Counted from the first letter of the stretch, positions 22,552-33,934 are shown. The stretch is 64,000 bases of DNA from Buchnera aphidicola (Eriosoma lanigerum) (GCF_964059125.1 NZ_OZ060395.1:447680-511679); one strand, 5' to 3'. Translations and numbers: made by a program. The notes: generated by a model not told the origin, from the sequence alone.

Positions 22552-22666
22552 AACATATTTTTTTTTTTTTTCATTATATAATATATATATTCAAATATTA
22601 TAAAATTAATATTTATAAAACAATACTAACTTAATTTATATATAAATATACAGTGAGCATATAATC

Positions 22667-23992
22667 ATGCATAAAAAAATGTTTATTAAAACATGGGGAT
22701 GTCAAATGAATGAATATGACTCTTCTATAATTCTTGATACATTAAAAAAAAAACAATATATTATTACTACCATTCCAGAAGAAGCAGATATATTAATATT
22801 AAATACTTGTTCTATTCGAGAAAAAGCTCAAGAAAAACTCTTTCATCAATTAGGTAGATGGAAAAAATTAAAAAAATTAAATCCTAATATAATAATAGCT
22901 GTAGGAGGATGTGTTGCTACACAAGAAGGGAAAGAAATCTATAAAAGAGCAAATTATATTGATATAATATTTGGAACTCAAACATTACATAGATTACCTA
23001 ATATGATAAAAATGGCAAAAAAGTTAAAAAAACTAATAATTGATATTTCTTTTCCTGAATTTGAAAAATTTAGTTCCAGTCCTATTTTATTACAAAAAAA
23101 ACCAACTGCATTAATTTCTATTATGGAGGGTTGCAACAAATTTTGTTCATTTTGTATAGTACCTTATACTAGAGGTATAGAAATTAGTCGTCCTCTAGAA
23201 GATATTTTATATGAAATAGCCATGTTGTCTGATCAAGGCATTAAAGAAGTAAATTTATTAGGACAAAATGTCAATGCCTATTTAGGAAAAGGATTAGATG
23301 GAAAATTATATAAATTTTCAGAACTATTGCAAATAATTGCAGAAATTGATGGAATTGAAAGAATTAGATTTACCACCAGCAATCCTATTGAATTTACAGA
23401 TGATATCATCAATGCATATTATTATACTCCTAAAATAGTTAATTTCTTACATTTACCAGTACAAAGTGGATCCGATAAAATTTTAAAATTAATGAAAAGA
23501 TCACATACAATATCAGAATACAAAAATATAATAAATAAATTAACTTCAGTAAGAAAAAATATTCAAATTAGTTCTGATTTTATTGTTGGTTTTCCTGGAG
23601 AAACAGAAAAAGATTTTGAACAAACATTAGAATTAGTTAAAGATATTAATTTTGATATGAGTTTTAGTTTTATATACTCTAAAAGACCAGGTACTCCAGC
23701 ATCAGAATTAATGGATACTGTAAAATTAGAAGAAAAAAAAGAACGACTGTATATTTTACAAAAACAAATTAATAAACAAACAATAAACTGGAGTAAAAAA
23801 ATGTTAGGAACTAAACAATTAGTTTTAGTTGAACAAGTTTCTAAAAACAATCCTCAAGAACTCTGTGGAAAAACTGAAAATAATAGAATAGTTACGTTTC
23901 AAGGTCCAAAAAAATTAATAGGTAACTTTATAAATATTAGCATTACTAAAACTAATTCTTATTCATTACATGGAACTATTGTATTATCTTAA
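22667..23992 (+). CDS. miaB: tRNA-2-methylthio-N6-dimethylallyladenosine synthase MiaB
   Basis: 441 aa. A radical-SAM methylthiotransferase acting on i6A37 of tRNAs that read UNN codons. The N-terminal MTTase domain has three cluster cysteines ([25 protein letters not shown]). The radical-SAM motif is CNKFCSFC, near residue 155. The C-terminal TRAM domain covers about 375-441. In E. coli ybeZ lies between miaB and ybeY. Here that space is empty. Confidence 0.96.
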   Translation: MHKKMFIKTWGCQMNEYDSSIILDTLKKKQYIITTIPEEADILILNTCSIREKAQEKLFHQLGRWKKLKKLNPNIIIAVGGCVATQEGKEIYKRANYIDIIFGTQTLHRLPNMIKMAKKLKKLIIDISFPEFEKFSSSPILLQKKPTALISIMEGCNKFCSFCIVPYTRGIEISRPLEDILYEIAMLSDQGIKEVNLLGQNVNAYLGKGLDGKLYKFSELLQIIAEIDGIERIRFTTSNPIEFTDDIINAYYYTPKIVNFLHLPVQSGSDKILKLMKRSHTISEYKNIINKLTSVRKNIQISSDFIVGFPGETEKDFEQTLELVKDINFDMSFSFIYSKRPGTPASELMDTVKLEEKKERLYILQKQINKQTINWSKKMLGTKQLVLVEQVSKNNPQELCGKTENNRIVTFQGPKKLIGNFINISITKTNSYSLHGTIVLS

Positions 23993-24374
23993 AAATATTT
24001 ATTATCATTTCATCTTCAATGACAAAATGTATTTTAGTAAATAAAAAATAAATTCTATTATTTTTTTATGTAATTAAAGATATAAGAATTCAAATAAATA
24101 TATAACATTAATGTTAATAAATAAAAAAGAAATTTTCCTAACATAGCAATTATAATAAAAATACAATATATTTTCTATAATCTAAAATTAGTATACAATT
24201 TAAAATAAATAACACAAAAATTATTGTATTAATTAAATTATATATAATTACTTATAATTATTTTTTAAGAAAAAACAGAAATTTACTGAATATTTTAAAA
24301 AAACTATAGCTAATATAAAATTTTACTAAAATATATTACAAAAATTTTCACCAAATAAAATAAATTTTATTTTT
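23993..24374. other. 382-bp gap at the expected ybeZ (phoL) position
   Basis: A/T-rich with no open frame and no recognisable remnant of the PhoH-like ATPase ybeZ, which sits here in E. coli. It probably reflects complete erosion of that gene and also supplies the ybeY upstream region. Confidence 0.5.
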
Positions 24375-24836
24375 ATGAATAAATTAAAATTAAATCTACA
24401 ATTGGCTTGTACAAATTCCAGTTATATACCAAAAAAAATATATATAAAAAGATGGTTGTCCATTATTTTATATAATTTAAAAATTAAAACTGAAATTACT
24501 GTACGTATTGTCAATAAAACTGAAATCAAATTTCTTAATTATACATATCGAAACAAAAATAAAGTTACTAATATTTTATCATTCCCTTATCAAATTTTAA
24601 ATTTTATGCACACATACTTAATTGGAGAATTAGTCTTGTGTAGTCAAAAAATTCAAGAAGAATCTATTAAACAAAAAAAAAATATAAATGCTCATTGGGC
24701 ACATATGATCATACATGGAACTCTACATTTAATAGGTCATGATCATATTAATAAAACTGATCAAATGAATATGGAATCATTAGAAATTAATTATTTAAAA
24801 AATCTTGGTTTTTCTAATCCATATATCAAATATTAA
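24375..24836 (+). CDS. ybeY: Endoribonuclease YbeY (16S rRNA maturation)
   Basis: 153 aa, E. coli 155. A metal-dependent RNase needed for 16S rRNA 3' maturation and 70S quality control. The family zinc site HGTLHLIGHDH (His-x3-His-x5-His) lies near residue 114. NILSFPY, before the conserved acidic patch, is also recognisable. The N-terminal third is weakly conserved. It is followed after 80 nt by corC, the E. coli ybeY-ybeX order. Confidence 0.93.
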   Translation: MNKLKLNLQLACTNSSYIPKKIYIKRWLSIILYNLKIKTEITVRIVNKTEIKFLNYTYRNKNKVTNILSFPYQILNFMHTYLIGELVLCSQKIQEESIKQKKNINAHWAHMIIHGTLHLIGHDHINKTDQMNMESLEINYLKNLGFSNPYIKY

Positions 24837-24916
24837 TATTTATTTTAAAATTATTTTAAATTAAAATATTTCACTATAATCATCAAGTTAACTAGCATAA
24901 AATATATAATGAAAAT

Positions 24917-25786
24917 ATGAGTGATGACTATTCAGAACAAACTAAAAAGATAAACAAAAAAAATTTTTTTTCTAATTTTCTTCATCAACTTCGACAAGAA
25001 GAACCTAAAAATTGTGAAGAACTACTTTTACTTATAAAACAATCCAAAAAAAATGAACTTATTGATCATGATACTAGTGACATGTTAGAAGGAGTTATTA
25101 ATATTACCAAAAAAAGAGTACGAGACATTATGATACCAAGAACACAAATGATCACTCTAAAATTAAATTATGATCTTAATACATGTATTAATACAATTAT
25201 TCAATCAGCTCATTCTAGATATCCTGTTATGAGTAATGATAATAACCATGTAGAGGGTTTTCTAATAGTAAAAGACTTATTACCCTTTATTCAACAAAAA
25301 ACAAATACATTTTCTATTAAAAAAATATTAAGAAATTCTGTTGTAGTACCTGAAAGTAAATATGTCAATAGAATGTTAAAAGAATTTCGATCAAAACATT
25401 ATCATATGGCAATAGTTATAGATGAATTTGGAGCAATTTCAGGATTAGTAACTATTGAAGATATATTAGAACTAATTGTAGGAGATATAGAGGATGAATA
25501 TGATACTAATGAAGTATTAAATGTACATCAAATTAACAAATATTCTTTTGCTATTCCAGCATTAACTGAAATTAAAGAATTTAATGAAATGTTTAACACA
25601 AATTTTAATGATCAAGAAGTAGATACTATTGGCGGATTGGTAATGACTAAACTAGGTCGTTTACCAACTAAAGGAGAATCCATTAACATTCAAGGATATA
25701 TCTTTAAAATATCTATTGTTGATAATAGAAAAATAATACAAATCCATGTTACTATTCCTACTAATAACATAAAGAAAAAAGAATAA
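24917..25786 (+). CDS. corC: CBS-domain protein CorC/YbeX
   Basis: 289 aa, E. coli 292. In order: a short charged N-terminus, paired CBS domains (about 65-190) with the family-typical VRDIMIPRTQM and IVIDEFGAISGLVTIEDILE, then a CorC_HlyC transporter-associated domain with DTIGGLVM. The family is linked to magnesium/cobalt efflux and, for YbeX, to ribosome metabolism. No membrane segment is seen, so it should be cytosolic or peripheral. In E. coli lnt follows. Here there is 778 bp without a gene. Confidence 0.92.
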   Translation: MSDDYSEQTKKINKKNFFSNFLHQLRQEEPKNCEELLLLIKQSKKNELIDHDTSDMLEGVINITKKRVRDIMIPRTQMITLKLNYDLNTCINTIIQSAHSRYPVMSNDNNHVEGFLIVKDLLPFIQQKTNTFSIKKILRNSVVVPESKYVNRMLKEFRSKHYHMAIVIDEFGAISGLVTIEDILELIVGDIEDEYDTNEVLNVHQINKYSFAIPALTEIKEFNEMFNTNFNDQEVDTIGGLVMTKLGRLPTKGESINIQGYIFKISIVDNRKIIQIHVTIPTNNIKKKE

Positions 25787-26564
25787 TGTATAATATGATC
25801 GTAAAATACTTAAACAACTTATTTGTAACAAATAAAATACATACAAAACATAAATAATATAAAATACATATATAAAATTAAATTAACAAAAAATTCTATA
25901 TTATAAAACGATATTAATTGTTATTTATTATTTAAAAATTATATTATTATTGTTACAGTTGATTTTCAAAAATAATCAATTATATTCATAAAAAATAAAA
26001 AAAATAAATAATACATATATATATTAATCAACTATTAATTATAAAATTAAATATTTTAAATATTTATCATGATTTACAATATATCTCAAATCATTCTTAA
26101 TAATAATTAAATTAATATTTGTATATTACGTATACAATACAATAAAAATGAGTAACTATTACAATTTAAATTAAAAATATTATTAATAAATAATAGATTT
26201 AATTTGAATTATATTTAATTTATACATATAAATTTCTATTTATATTCAAACTATATTCTAATATAATATTTATTATTCAACTTATATTATTATAAAAATA
26301 TTGCATATTATAAGTACTAAAATAGTATATTGTATTAATGATAATTACGATAAACATAGTCATGGTATACATATACCTAATAAAGTTTTAAATTAATTAT
26401 AACTAAAATATACATTAAAATAATAACATATAAATCAATTATACTTACATAAAAAAATATTAATAATTTTGTTGCAATATATTCAATAATAACAATTATT
26501 ATAAAACAAAACAAAAAAATATTAATATACAAAATTTATATAATTTAAATAAAGATTAATAACA
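25787..26564. other. 778-bp gene-free region between corC and leuS
   Basis: No open frame or RNA gene is seen. In E. coli lnt follows corC, so this may be a fully eroded lnt, but no residual similarity is visible. A small hairpin at 26119-26137 (TTGTATA/TATACAA, loop TTACG) is short enough to be chance. Otherwise it is A/T-rich with scattered homopolymer runs. Confidence 0.5.
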
Positions 26565-29168
26565 ATGAAAGAAACTTATCATCCAGAACAAATAGAAAAA
26601 ATAATCCAAAAATATTGGAAAGAAAACAATACTTTTGTAGTAACAGAAAACAAAAAAAAAGAAAAATTTTATTGTTTATCTATGCTTCCTTACCCATCTG
26701 GTAATCTACATATGGGACATGTTAGAAACTATACAATTGGAGATGTTATTTCTAGATATCAACGTATGCTGGGGAAAAATGTACTACAACCAATCGGATG
26801 GGATGCTTTTGGTTTACCAGCTGAAGAAGCAGCTATTCAAAATCAAATTGAACCTGAAAAATGGACTAAAAAAAATATTCAATTTATGAAAAAACAACTA
26901 TTATCATTAGGTTTTAGTTATGATTGGAGTAGAGAAATTAATACTTCTAAACCAGAATATTATCGTTGGGAACAATGGCTATTTACAAGATTATATAAAA
27001 AAAATTTAGCATATAAAAAATTTGCTTTAGTGAACTGGTGTCCAAAAGATCAAACGGTATTAGCAAACGAACAAGTAATAGAAAAAAAATGTTGGAGATG
27101 CAATTCTATTGTAACTCAAAAAAAAATTAATCAATGGTTTTTAAAAATAACTAATTATGCTGAAGAATTATTAAATCATTTAGATCAACTATCTGGATGG
27201 CCTAATAAAGTAAAACAAATGCAAAAAAATTGGATAGGAAAATCAGAAATTATAGAAATCACTGTAAATCTATATAATTCTAACAATAAAAAAATACAAG
27301 TTTATACTAATAGATTAGATACATTAATGGGAGCTACATATATAGCAATTTCTCCTTTTCATAAATTATCTACAGAACTAAAACATAATAATTCAAAAAT
27401 TAATAATTTCATTCATAATTCATGTTCTAATATTGATTATTTAAATAATCCAATTGAATTTAACACAAGAGGAATAAATACTGAAAAATTTGCAATACAT
27501 CCATTTACTAATGAAACAATCCCTATTTGGATTGCAAATTTTGTTTTAAATCAACATAAAGAAACAGCTATCATTTGTACACCTGCACACAATAAAAATG
27601 AATGGACATTTGCTATACATCATAAATTGTTAATTAAACCAGTTATTTTAAATATGTTAAAGAAAGAAAAATCAGATTTTCAAAACAAACCTACTATATA
27701 TCCAGGATTGCTATACAATTCCCAAAAGTATAACAATTTAACAAGTCAACAAGCATATGTAGAAATTTTTAAAGAATTAAATAATAAAAAAATAGGAAAA
27801 AAAAAAATAATTTTTCAAATTAAAGATTGGGGAATATCAAGACAAAGATATTGGGGAACACCTATACCTATTGCTACTACCCAAGATGGTATTATCCATA
27901 CCATACCTGATCATGAACTTCCTGTAATACTACCTAAAATTAATTACAATTATAAAATTGAAAATCGATTATTACCAAAAGAAATTTCTATATGGGAAAA
28001 AATATCGATTGAAAATAATGAAGCATGTAGAGAAATAGATACTTTTGATACATTTATTGAATCTTCATGGTACTATGCCCGTTATACTTCTCCTAATTAT
28101 CAAGAAGGTATGATTGATCCAATTGCTTCAAAATATTGGTTACCAGTAGATCAATATATTGGAGGAATAGAACATGCTACCATGCATTTAATATATTTTA
28201 GATTCTATCACAAACTGCTACGTGACTTTGGACTAATACATTGTGATGAACCAGTAAAAAATTTATTATGTCAAGGTATGGTACTATCTGATGCTTTTTA
28301 TTATTTAGATGAAAATAATAACACAGTATGGATATCATCTAAATTATTAAAAATAAAAAAAAATAATAGAGGAGATATCATTTATATTCATAACTATCAT
28401 GGAAAAAAAATTGTTCATGCCGGAATGATGAAAATGTCAAAATCAAAAAAAAATGGAATTGAACCAGAAGTGATAATTAAAAAATATGGTGCAGATACTT
28501 TACGTTTATTCATCATGTTTGCTGCACCTATAGATATGTCTTTAGAATGGAAAGAATCTGGAATTACTGGAATTCATAAATTTTTAACAAAATTATGGAA
28601 ACTAACTTATATCTATATTAATCAAAAACATGAATATACTAATTTAAATTGGATACAATTAAATAATTCTCAACAAAATCTATATATAAAAATAAACGAA
28701 ACCATTACAAAAGTAACAGATGATATTGATAGAAGAAAAATTTTTAATACTGCAATTGCTGCTATTATGAAACTCGTTAATAAATTACATCAATTTCCAT
28801 TAAATAATGCACAAGACAAAAATCTTATGTACTACGCTTTAACAAATATAATAAAAATGTTATATCCATTTACACCACATATATGTTTTTTTATGTGGGA
28901 AAAAATAACAAAAAAAAACAATATAGATTATGCTACCTGGCCAGTTGCCGATAATTCAAATATAAAAAAAATAAACTATAACATAGTATTACAAATTAAC
29001 GGTAAAAAAAGACATATTATTCAAGTTGATGATGAAAACTTATCAAAACAAAAGATTATATTAATAGCATTACAAGAACCAAAAATTAAAAAACATATTC
29101 AAAATAATAATATAGAAAAAATTATTTATGTTAAAAATAAATTATTAAACCTAGTTCTATTTAATTAA
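26565..29168 (+). CDS. leuS: Leucyl-tRNA synthetase (editing pocket degenerate)
   Basis: 867 aa, E. coli 860, class I. Catalytic motifs are intact: PYPSGNLHMGH (residues 42-52) and KMSKSKKNG. The CP1 editing insert is present in size, but its conserved pocket is altered. The Thr-rich TTRPDT is TNRLDT (248-253). The E. coli GTGAVM strand is replaced by KETAII. The two conserved aspartates (E. coli 342 and 345) are Asn343 and Glu346. Aminoacylation should be normal, while hydrolysis of mischarged tRNA-Leu is doubtful (inference). An 11-A tract (27797-27807) is in frame. holA follows. lptE, which separates them in E. coli, is gone. Confidence 0.96.
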   Translation: MKETYHPEQIEKIIQKYWKENNTFVVTENKKKEKFYCLSMLPYPSGNLHMGHVRNYTIGDVISRYQRMLGKNVLQPIGWDAFGLPAEEAAIQNQIEPEKWTKKNIQFMKKQLLSLGFSYDWSREINTSKPEYYRWEQWLFTRLYKKNLAYKKFALVNWCPKDQTVLANEQVIEKKCWRCNSIVTQKKINQWFLKITNYAEELLNHLDQLSGWPNKVKQMQKNWIGKSEIIEITVNLYNSNNKKIQVYTNRLDTLMGATYIAISPFHKLSTELKHNNSKINNFIHNSCSNIDYLNNPIEFNTRGINTEKFAIHPFTNETIPIWIANFVLNQHKETAIICTPAHNKNEWTFAIHHKLLIKPVILNMLKKEKSDFQNKPTIYPGLLYNSQKYNNLTSQQAYVEIFKELNNKKIGKKKIIFQIKDWGISRQRYWGTPIPIATTQDGIIHTIPDHELPVILPKINYNYKIENRLLPKEISIWEKISIENNEACREIDTFDTFIESSWYYARYTSPNYQEGMIDPIASKYWLPVDQYIGGIEHATMHLIYFRFYHKLLRDFGLIHCDEPVKNLLCQGMVLSDAFYYLDENNNTVWISSKLLKIKKNNRGDIIYIHNYHGKKIVHAGMMKMSKSKKNGIEPEVIIKKYGADTLRLFIMFAAPIDMSLEWKESGITGIHKFLTKLWKLTYIYINQKHEYTNLNWIQLNNSQQNLYIKINETITKVTDDIDRRKIFNTAIAAIMKLVNKLHQFPLNNAQDKNLMYYALTNIIKMLYPFTPHICFFMWEKITKKNNIDYATWPVADNSNIKKINYNIVLQINGKKRHIIQVDDENLSKQKIILIALQEPKIKKHIQNNNIEKIIYVKNKLLNLVLFN

Positions 29169-29295
29169 TACAAAAATATATAAAAAATAATTTAAATATA
29201 TTTATTAAAATAATTATTTTCAATTTAAAGTTTATAGCTATAATAAATAAAATATATTTATATAATTTCATCAACATAAATTAATTGTAAAAACA

Positions 29296-30288
29296 GTGAA
29301 TACATTCTATGACAATCTAATTAATAATTTAAAAAATCAATTATTATCTGTATATATATTACAAGGTAAAGAAATAATTTTATGTCAAGAAAGCGAAAAA
29401 ATAATTTGTATATACGCACAAAAACAAGGATATAGTAATAAAAAATATTTTTATCCTATTAATGAACTAGAATGGAAACATATATTTTTAATTTATCAAA
29501 TGCAAAATATATTTCTTAAAAAGATTATTTTAATCATTACTATATTTATTAATGATGTTAAAAACGATAATTATAAATATATAATAATTTTATTAAAAAG
29601 AATAAATAAAAATATTATATTAATAATAAAATGCTATGAAAATTATTTTTTTAAAAAAAATAAAATATTTCTTCATCACACGTATATGTTAGGAACAATC
29701 GTAAATTGTGTTATCAATAATAAAATTGAATTTATACTCTGGTTTGAAAGAAAAATCAATGATTTAAAAATAATAATGAATAAAAAAACAAAAAAACTAT
29801 TATATCAATATTATGAAAATAATCTATTTTCATTATCAAAAATATTAGAGGTAATATCTTTAATTTACTTTAATTCTATAATTAAAATAGAAAATATTCG
29901 TAATATTATTACTGATGAAGGATTGTTTACCGCTTACCAATGGGCACAATCAGTATTAAATGGAAACGGTATACAAGCAATTAGAATATTAAATTTATTA
30001 CATAAAAATAATTATGAACCATTGATACTCATTCGAGTACTACAAAAAATATTAATTAAAATTATTTATCAATCTCATAATATTAGAACAGAACAAAAAA
30101 AAATTACAAAAATAAATAATAATAATCAAATTTTAGAAAATTATAATAAAAAAAAATACATTCATTTAATTTACAAAATTATTAAAATATTAACTTTTTT
30201 AGAAATTAAAATTAAAACAAATAAAAAATGTTCCATATGGATTCAATTAAAAACATTATCATTAATACTAACTAAATATCATACATAA
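29296..30288 (+). CDS. holA: DNA polymerase III delta subunit
   Basis: 330 aa, E. coli 343. Delta opens the beta clamp within the clamp-loader complex. The protein is very drifted and rich in Ile, Lys and Asn. It keeps the family layout and landmarks such as LLSVYILQGKE...LCQES at the start, DEGLFTAYQW and EPLILIRVLQK in the C-terminal collar domain, and KCSIWIQLKTLSLIL at the end. Position right after leuS supports the call. The start is GTG with no good ribosome site. It is among the least conserved proteins of the window. Confidence 0.85.
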   Translation: MNTFYDNLINNLKNQLLSVYILQGKEIILCQESEKIICIYAQKQGYSNKKYFYPINELEWKHIFLIYQMQNIFLKKIILIITIFINDVKNDNYKYIIILLKRINKNIILIIKCYENYFFKKNKIFLHHTYMLGTIVNCVINNKIEFILWFERKINDLKIIMNKKTKKLLYQYYENNLFSLSKILEVISLIYFNSIIKIENIRNIITDEGLFTAYQWAQSVLNGNGIQAIRILNLLHKNNYEPLILIRVLQKILIKIIYQSHNIRTEQKKITKINNNNQILENYNKKKYIHLIYKIIKILTFLEIKIKTNKKCSIWIQLKTLSLILTKYHT

Positions 30289-30822
30289 AAAAAAATACTT
30301 ATAATATATTTTATATATATATAAATAAAAAAATTATTTATTAAAAATATTTCAATATTATTAATAACAATTATAAATTAAAATTAAATAAAATTTAATT
30401 TTACTAAACTTATATTAATGTATTAAATTAATCATAGTGATTTATATTTTATATATAATTATTGAACACTCTATGTAAAAAAATGTAAATACTTTTTATT
30501 TATAAAAAAAACACACATGATAAAAATATAATTAATAATTTTTAACTTATAAATGAATTATAATAACATGTAAGTTTTATATTAATTTGAATACCATAAT
30601 AAATTTTAAAACATATTATAATATAAAAAAAAATATATATCTTTTTTTTTAATACAAATTAATAAAAAATTTAATATTTTATATTTAACTTAAATCAAAA
30701 TTATATATACTAATATACAATATTTAATTCTAACCATTTTATAAACAAGTAAATTTACTATTTAAATCAATATATATTAAATAACTATTTATAAAATACA
30801 ATTATACAATACCAATACTACA
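30289..30822. other. 534-bp gene-free region between holA and tusA
   Basis: No open frame or RNA gene is recognisable. In E. coli nadD follows holA, and nothing resembling it remains. The DNA is A/T-rich with several poly(A) runs. It must contain the tusA promoter, which I cannot single out. Confidence 0.5.
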
Positions 30823-31059
30823 ATGAAAAATAAAATACATCATGTTAAAATAAATCTGGAAGGATTAATTTGTCCAGATCCTATAATATTTATAAGAAGA
30901 AAATTAAGAAAAATGAATAAAGAAGATATCCTATTAGTAATAACTGATGATCCAACAACTAAACGAGATGTTCCTATTTTTTGTCATTTTATTGGACATA
31001 AATTATTAAATAAAAATATCAAAACGAAACCATATGAATATTTAATTAAAAAATGTTAA
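30823..31059 (+). CDS. tusA: Sulfur carrier protein TusA
   Basis: 78 aa, E. coli 81. It accepts persulfide sulfur from IscS and starts the relay (TusA, TusBCD, TusE, MnmA) to 2-thiouridine at tRNA wobble position 34. The family motif LICPDPIIFIRRKLR holds the acceptor Cys, followed by the short TDDPTTKRDVP segment. tusE, a later relay member, is also in this window, supporting an active pathway. A hairpin begins at the stop codon. Confidence 0.94.
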   Translation: MKNKIHHVKINLEGLICPDPIIFIRRKLRKMNKEDILLVITDDPTTKRDVPIFCHFIGHKLLNKNIKTKPYEYLIKKC

Positions 31060-31078
31060 TACTAATCTATTTAGTATT
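31058..31078 (+). terminator. Hairpin at the end of tusA
   Basis: An 8-bp perfect stem (AATACTAA/TTAGTATT) with a 5-nt loop, overlapping the tusA stop codon. Downstream DNA is T-rich but has no clean T-run. It lies between convergent tusA and asd. A stem this long in A/T DNA can be chance, so position is the main support. Confidence 0.35.
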
Positions 31079-31327
31079 CATAAATATTTTGATATTCATT
31101 TTCATATTGTTAATAAATAGTTATCAACTATACAACATGTTTTAATTATATATTTAAATATATTAAAAAAAATTAAAATTAATATTTTTACAATAATCAA
31201 TAAATAAAAATATTTTATTAGTAAATATGAATAAAAATATTTTATTACACAAAAAAAAACAATCTATAAAAAAATTTATAATTTTATTATTAAATCAATA
31301 TAAATTAAGAATAAATATATTAATACG

Positions 31328-32446
31328 TTAATCTAATAATAATCTTAAAGTTCTCCTTAATGGTTCAGCAGCTCCCCATAATAATTGATCTCCTACACTA
31401 AAAACAGAAATATACTTAGAACCAATAGACATTTTTTTAATTCTTCCAACAGGAATATTTAAAGTACCTGAAACTGCAACCGGACTCAGTTTTTGAATCG
31501 TTTCTTCATAATCATTAGGAATAACAGTTACCCATTCATTACTATCTTTCAATATTGATTCGATATCAAATATTGATATATCTTTATTTAATTTTATAGT
31601 AAAAGATTGACTATGACATCTCATTGATCCTATACGAACACATATCCCATCGATCGGAATTACATTATTTTTTGTATAACCTAAAATTTTATTAGCTTCA
31701 ACTTGACCTTTCCATTCCTCTCTAGTTTGTCCATTATTCATTTTTTTATCAATCCAAGGAATTAAATTAGTAGCTAGTGGAACAGAAAAATTAAGAGTAG
31801 GAAAAAGACTAGAATTAACTGTATTTAATACATTACGATCAATATCTAAAATTGAAATTAATGGATTTGTTAAATCTTTCGAAACTGAATTGTATACTAT
31901 TCCCATCTGAGATAGTAATTCAATCATATGACTAGATCCACTTCCAGAAGCTGCTTGATATGTAGATACTGAAATCCATTCAATTAATTTATGTTGAAAT
32001 AATCCTCCCAATGCCATTAACATTAAACTAACTGTACAATTACCTCCAACAAATGTTTTAATATTATTTTGTATAGCATAATCTATCATTTTATAATTAA
32101 TAGGATCTAAAACAATGACTGCATTAGATTGCATTCGTAATATTGAAGCAGCATCAATCCAATATCCAGACCAAGATAAACTTCTTAATTTAAAATATAT
32201 ATCATTAGTATATTGTGTTCCTTGACAAGTAATAATAATATCCAGATCCATTAATAAATTAATATCATAAGCATTCTTCAATGTACCATAAGATATATTA
32301 TTAATTGTTGGAGCTACATTTCCTATGTTAGAAGTAGAAAAAAAAGTAAGATTAATATTATTCAAATCATGTTCTTGAATCATTCTCATTAATAAAACAG
32401 AACCTACCATTCCTCTCCAACCAACAAATCCAACTGATCTATTCAT
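31328..32446 (-). CDS. asd: Aspartate-semialdehyde dehydrogenase
   Basis: 372 aa, E. coli 367. It reduces aspartyl phosphate to aspartate semialdehyde, the branch point to lysine/diaminopimelate, threonine and methionine. The N-terminal NADP-binding region has GFVGWRGMVGSVL. The catalytic Cys is in GGNCTVSLML. AASGSGSSHM and the GSMRCHSQ segment also match. AGGTGG lies about 12 nt before the ATG. It works upstream of lysA in this window. No regulatory lysine riboswitch is recognisable ahead of it. Confidence 0.96.
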   Translation of the reverse strand: MNRSVGFVGWRGMVGSVLLMRMIQEHDLNNINLTFFSTSNIGNVAPTINNISYGTLKNAYDINLLMDLDIIITCQGTQYTNDIYFKLRSLSWSGYWIDAASILRMQSNAVIVLDPINYKMIDYAIQNNIKTFVGGNCTVSLMLMALGGLFQHKLIEWISVSTYQAASGSGSSHMIELLSQMGIVYNSVSKDLTNPLISILDIDRNVLNTVNSSLFPTLNFSVPLATNLIPWIDKKMNNGQTREEWKGQVEANKILGYTKNNVIPIDGICVRIGSMRCHSQSFTIKLNKDISIFDIESILKDSNEWVTVIPNDYEETIQKLSPVAVSGTLNIPVGRIKKMSIGSKYISVFSVGDQLLWGAAEPLRRTLRLLLD

Positions 32447-33085
32447 GCTAAATACTAACCACCTTAATATATGTTATTATATAAATGTTATATTTACAAC
32501 CTAAAAAATACAGATGTACTGAACTATAATTTAATCTATACTTAAAAAAAGTATATATATAAAAATAATTACAATTAAAATTATAATTAATTTAATAATT
32601 TTTTATAAAAATTAATATAGTGCTATATTTATGATTGTTTTAAATTAAATCATCTAATTACATATTAATAAATATCTATAATTGAATATACTAATAACAA
32701 CCATAAAATATTAATTTAAAAAAAAATATTTATTTCAAATAAATAAATATTGTGCTATGTATATTACTTTTACATATTTTATATAATAAATTTAAATAAT
32801 ACTATACAATAACTATAGTAATTTCATTTAAAAACAATAAATAAATATTCATACCAACTAATGTATAATACCATATTTAAAATTATTTTAAACATGTATC
32901 TATTAATTATTAATTTCTACTTTAAAAATATTATTTTTATCATAGTTAACAATATATTTTAATTATTTTTAAATTAAAAAAAATGTTTTAATAAATTATA
33001 GTAACATTACTAAAAACAAAATTTTATAAAAAATACATATAGATATTATCTAATTATAATTACTAATATCTTTCAGGAAAAAATA
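32447..33085. other. 639-bp divergent region between asd and yhgN
   Basis: No gene or RNA is recognisable. It should hold promoters for both flanking genes. An 11-bp perfect hairpin (32725-32735 with 32741-32751, loop of 5) is preceded on the plus strand by a run of A, so it would read as a terminator on the minus strand, but no minus-strand gene ends there. At this base composition such stems are expected by chance. Confidence 0.45.
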
Positions 33086-33682
33086 ATGAATGAAATAATT
33101 TCTACTACTATACTACTGACTTTTATTATGGATCCAATAGGTAATCTTCCTATCTTTATGTCACTTTTAAAAAATATTGAACCTAAAAGAAGACAATTAT
33201 TATTGTTAAGAGAAATGATTATAGCTTTATTAATTATGTTACTATTTTTATTTGGAGGTGAAAAAATATTATTATTACTTAATTTAAGAACAGAAACTGT
33301 ATCCATATCTGGAGGAATTATTTTATTTTTAATTGCAATAAAAATGATTTTTCCATCAGAAGAAAATATAAGAACAAATAAAACAATCATTAACAATGAA
33401 CCATTTTTAGTACCATTGGCTATTCCTTTAGTAGCTGGTCCTTCTTCATTAGCTACATTGATTTTATTATCTCATCAACATCCTACTCAACTACTATATT
33501 TATCATCATCTCTTTTTATAGCATGGATTATTACGGTAACAATATTATTGTCATCTAGTTTTTTTTTACGAATATTTGGATCTAAAGGAATCGATACTTT
33601 AGAGAGACTTATGGGTTTAATTTTAATTATGTTATCTACACAAATGTTTTTAGAAGGAATTAGAACTTGGTTTAAAAATTAA
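33086..33682 (+). CDS. yhgN: MarC-family inner-membrane protein YhgN
   Basis: 198 aa, E. coli YhgN 197. An integral membrane protein with about six hydrophobic segments and the family-typical MDPIGNLPIFMSLL near the N-terminus and PLAIPLVAGPSSLATLILL in the middle. The function of MarC/YhgN proteins is unknown, and an older link to antibiotic resistance is not well supported. The ribosome site is CAGGA. In E. coli yhgN also lies next to asd, so the pair is ancestral. Confidence 0.92.
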   Translation: MNEIISTTILLTFIMDPIGNLPIFMSLLKNIEPKRRQLLLLREMIIALLIMLLFLFGGEKILLLLNLRTETVSISGGIILFLIAIKMIFPSEENIRTNKTIINNEPFLVPLAIPLVAGPSSLATLILLSHQHPTQLLYLSSSLFIAWIITVTILLSSSFFLRIFGSKGIDTLERLMGLILIMLSTQMFLEGIRTWFKN

Positions 33683-33934
33683 TGTGTTATTTCTATTGTA
33701 TATATAAAAAAATTCATTTTTATAATAAGAAGTAAAAAAAATCTATGTATAATATAGGAGTATATATTTATAATTATTTAAAAAAATTAATTTTATATAT
33801 TTAATATAATACATAAAAATAGAATATCATATGAAATCTTGTAAAAAAAAATCTTATATATTTCAAAAATAGAATGTATAAATATATGAAAAATATCTTA
33901 TATAATTTAAACTAATATTTAAAGGTAAAACACC

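Noticed and set aside
32725..32751. An orphan minus-strand terminator between asd and yhgN
   Set aside because: No minus-strand gene ends here, and 11-bp A/T stems next to an A-run are common by chance.
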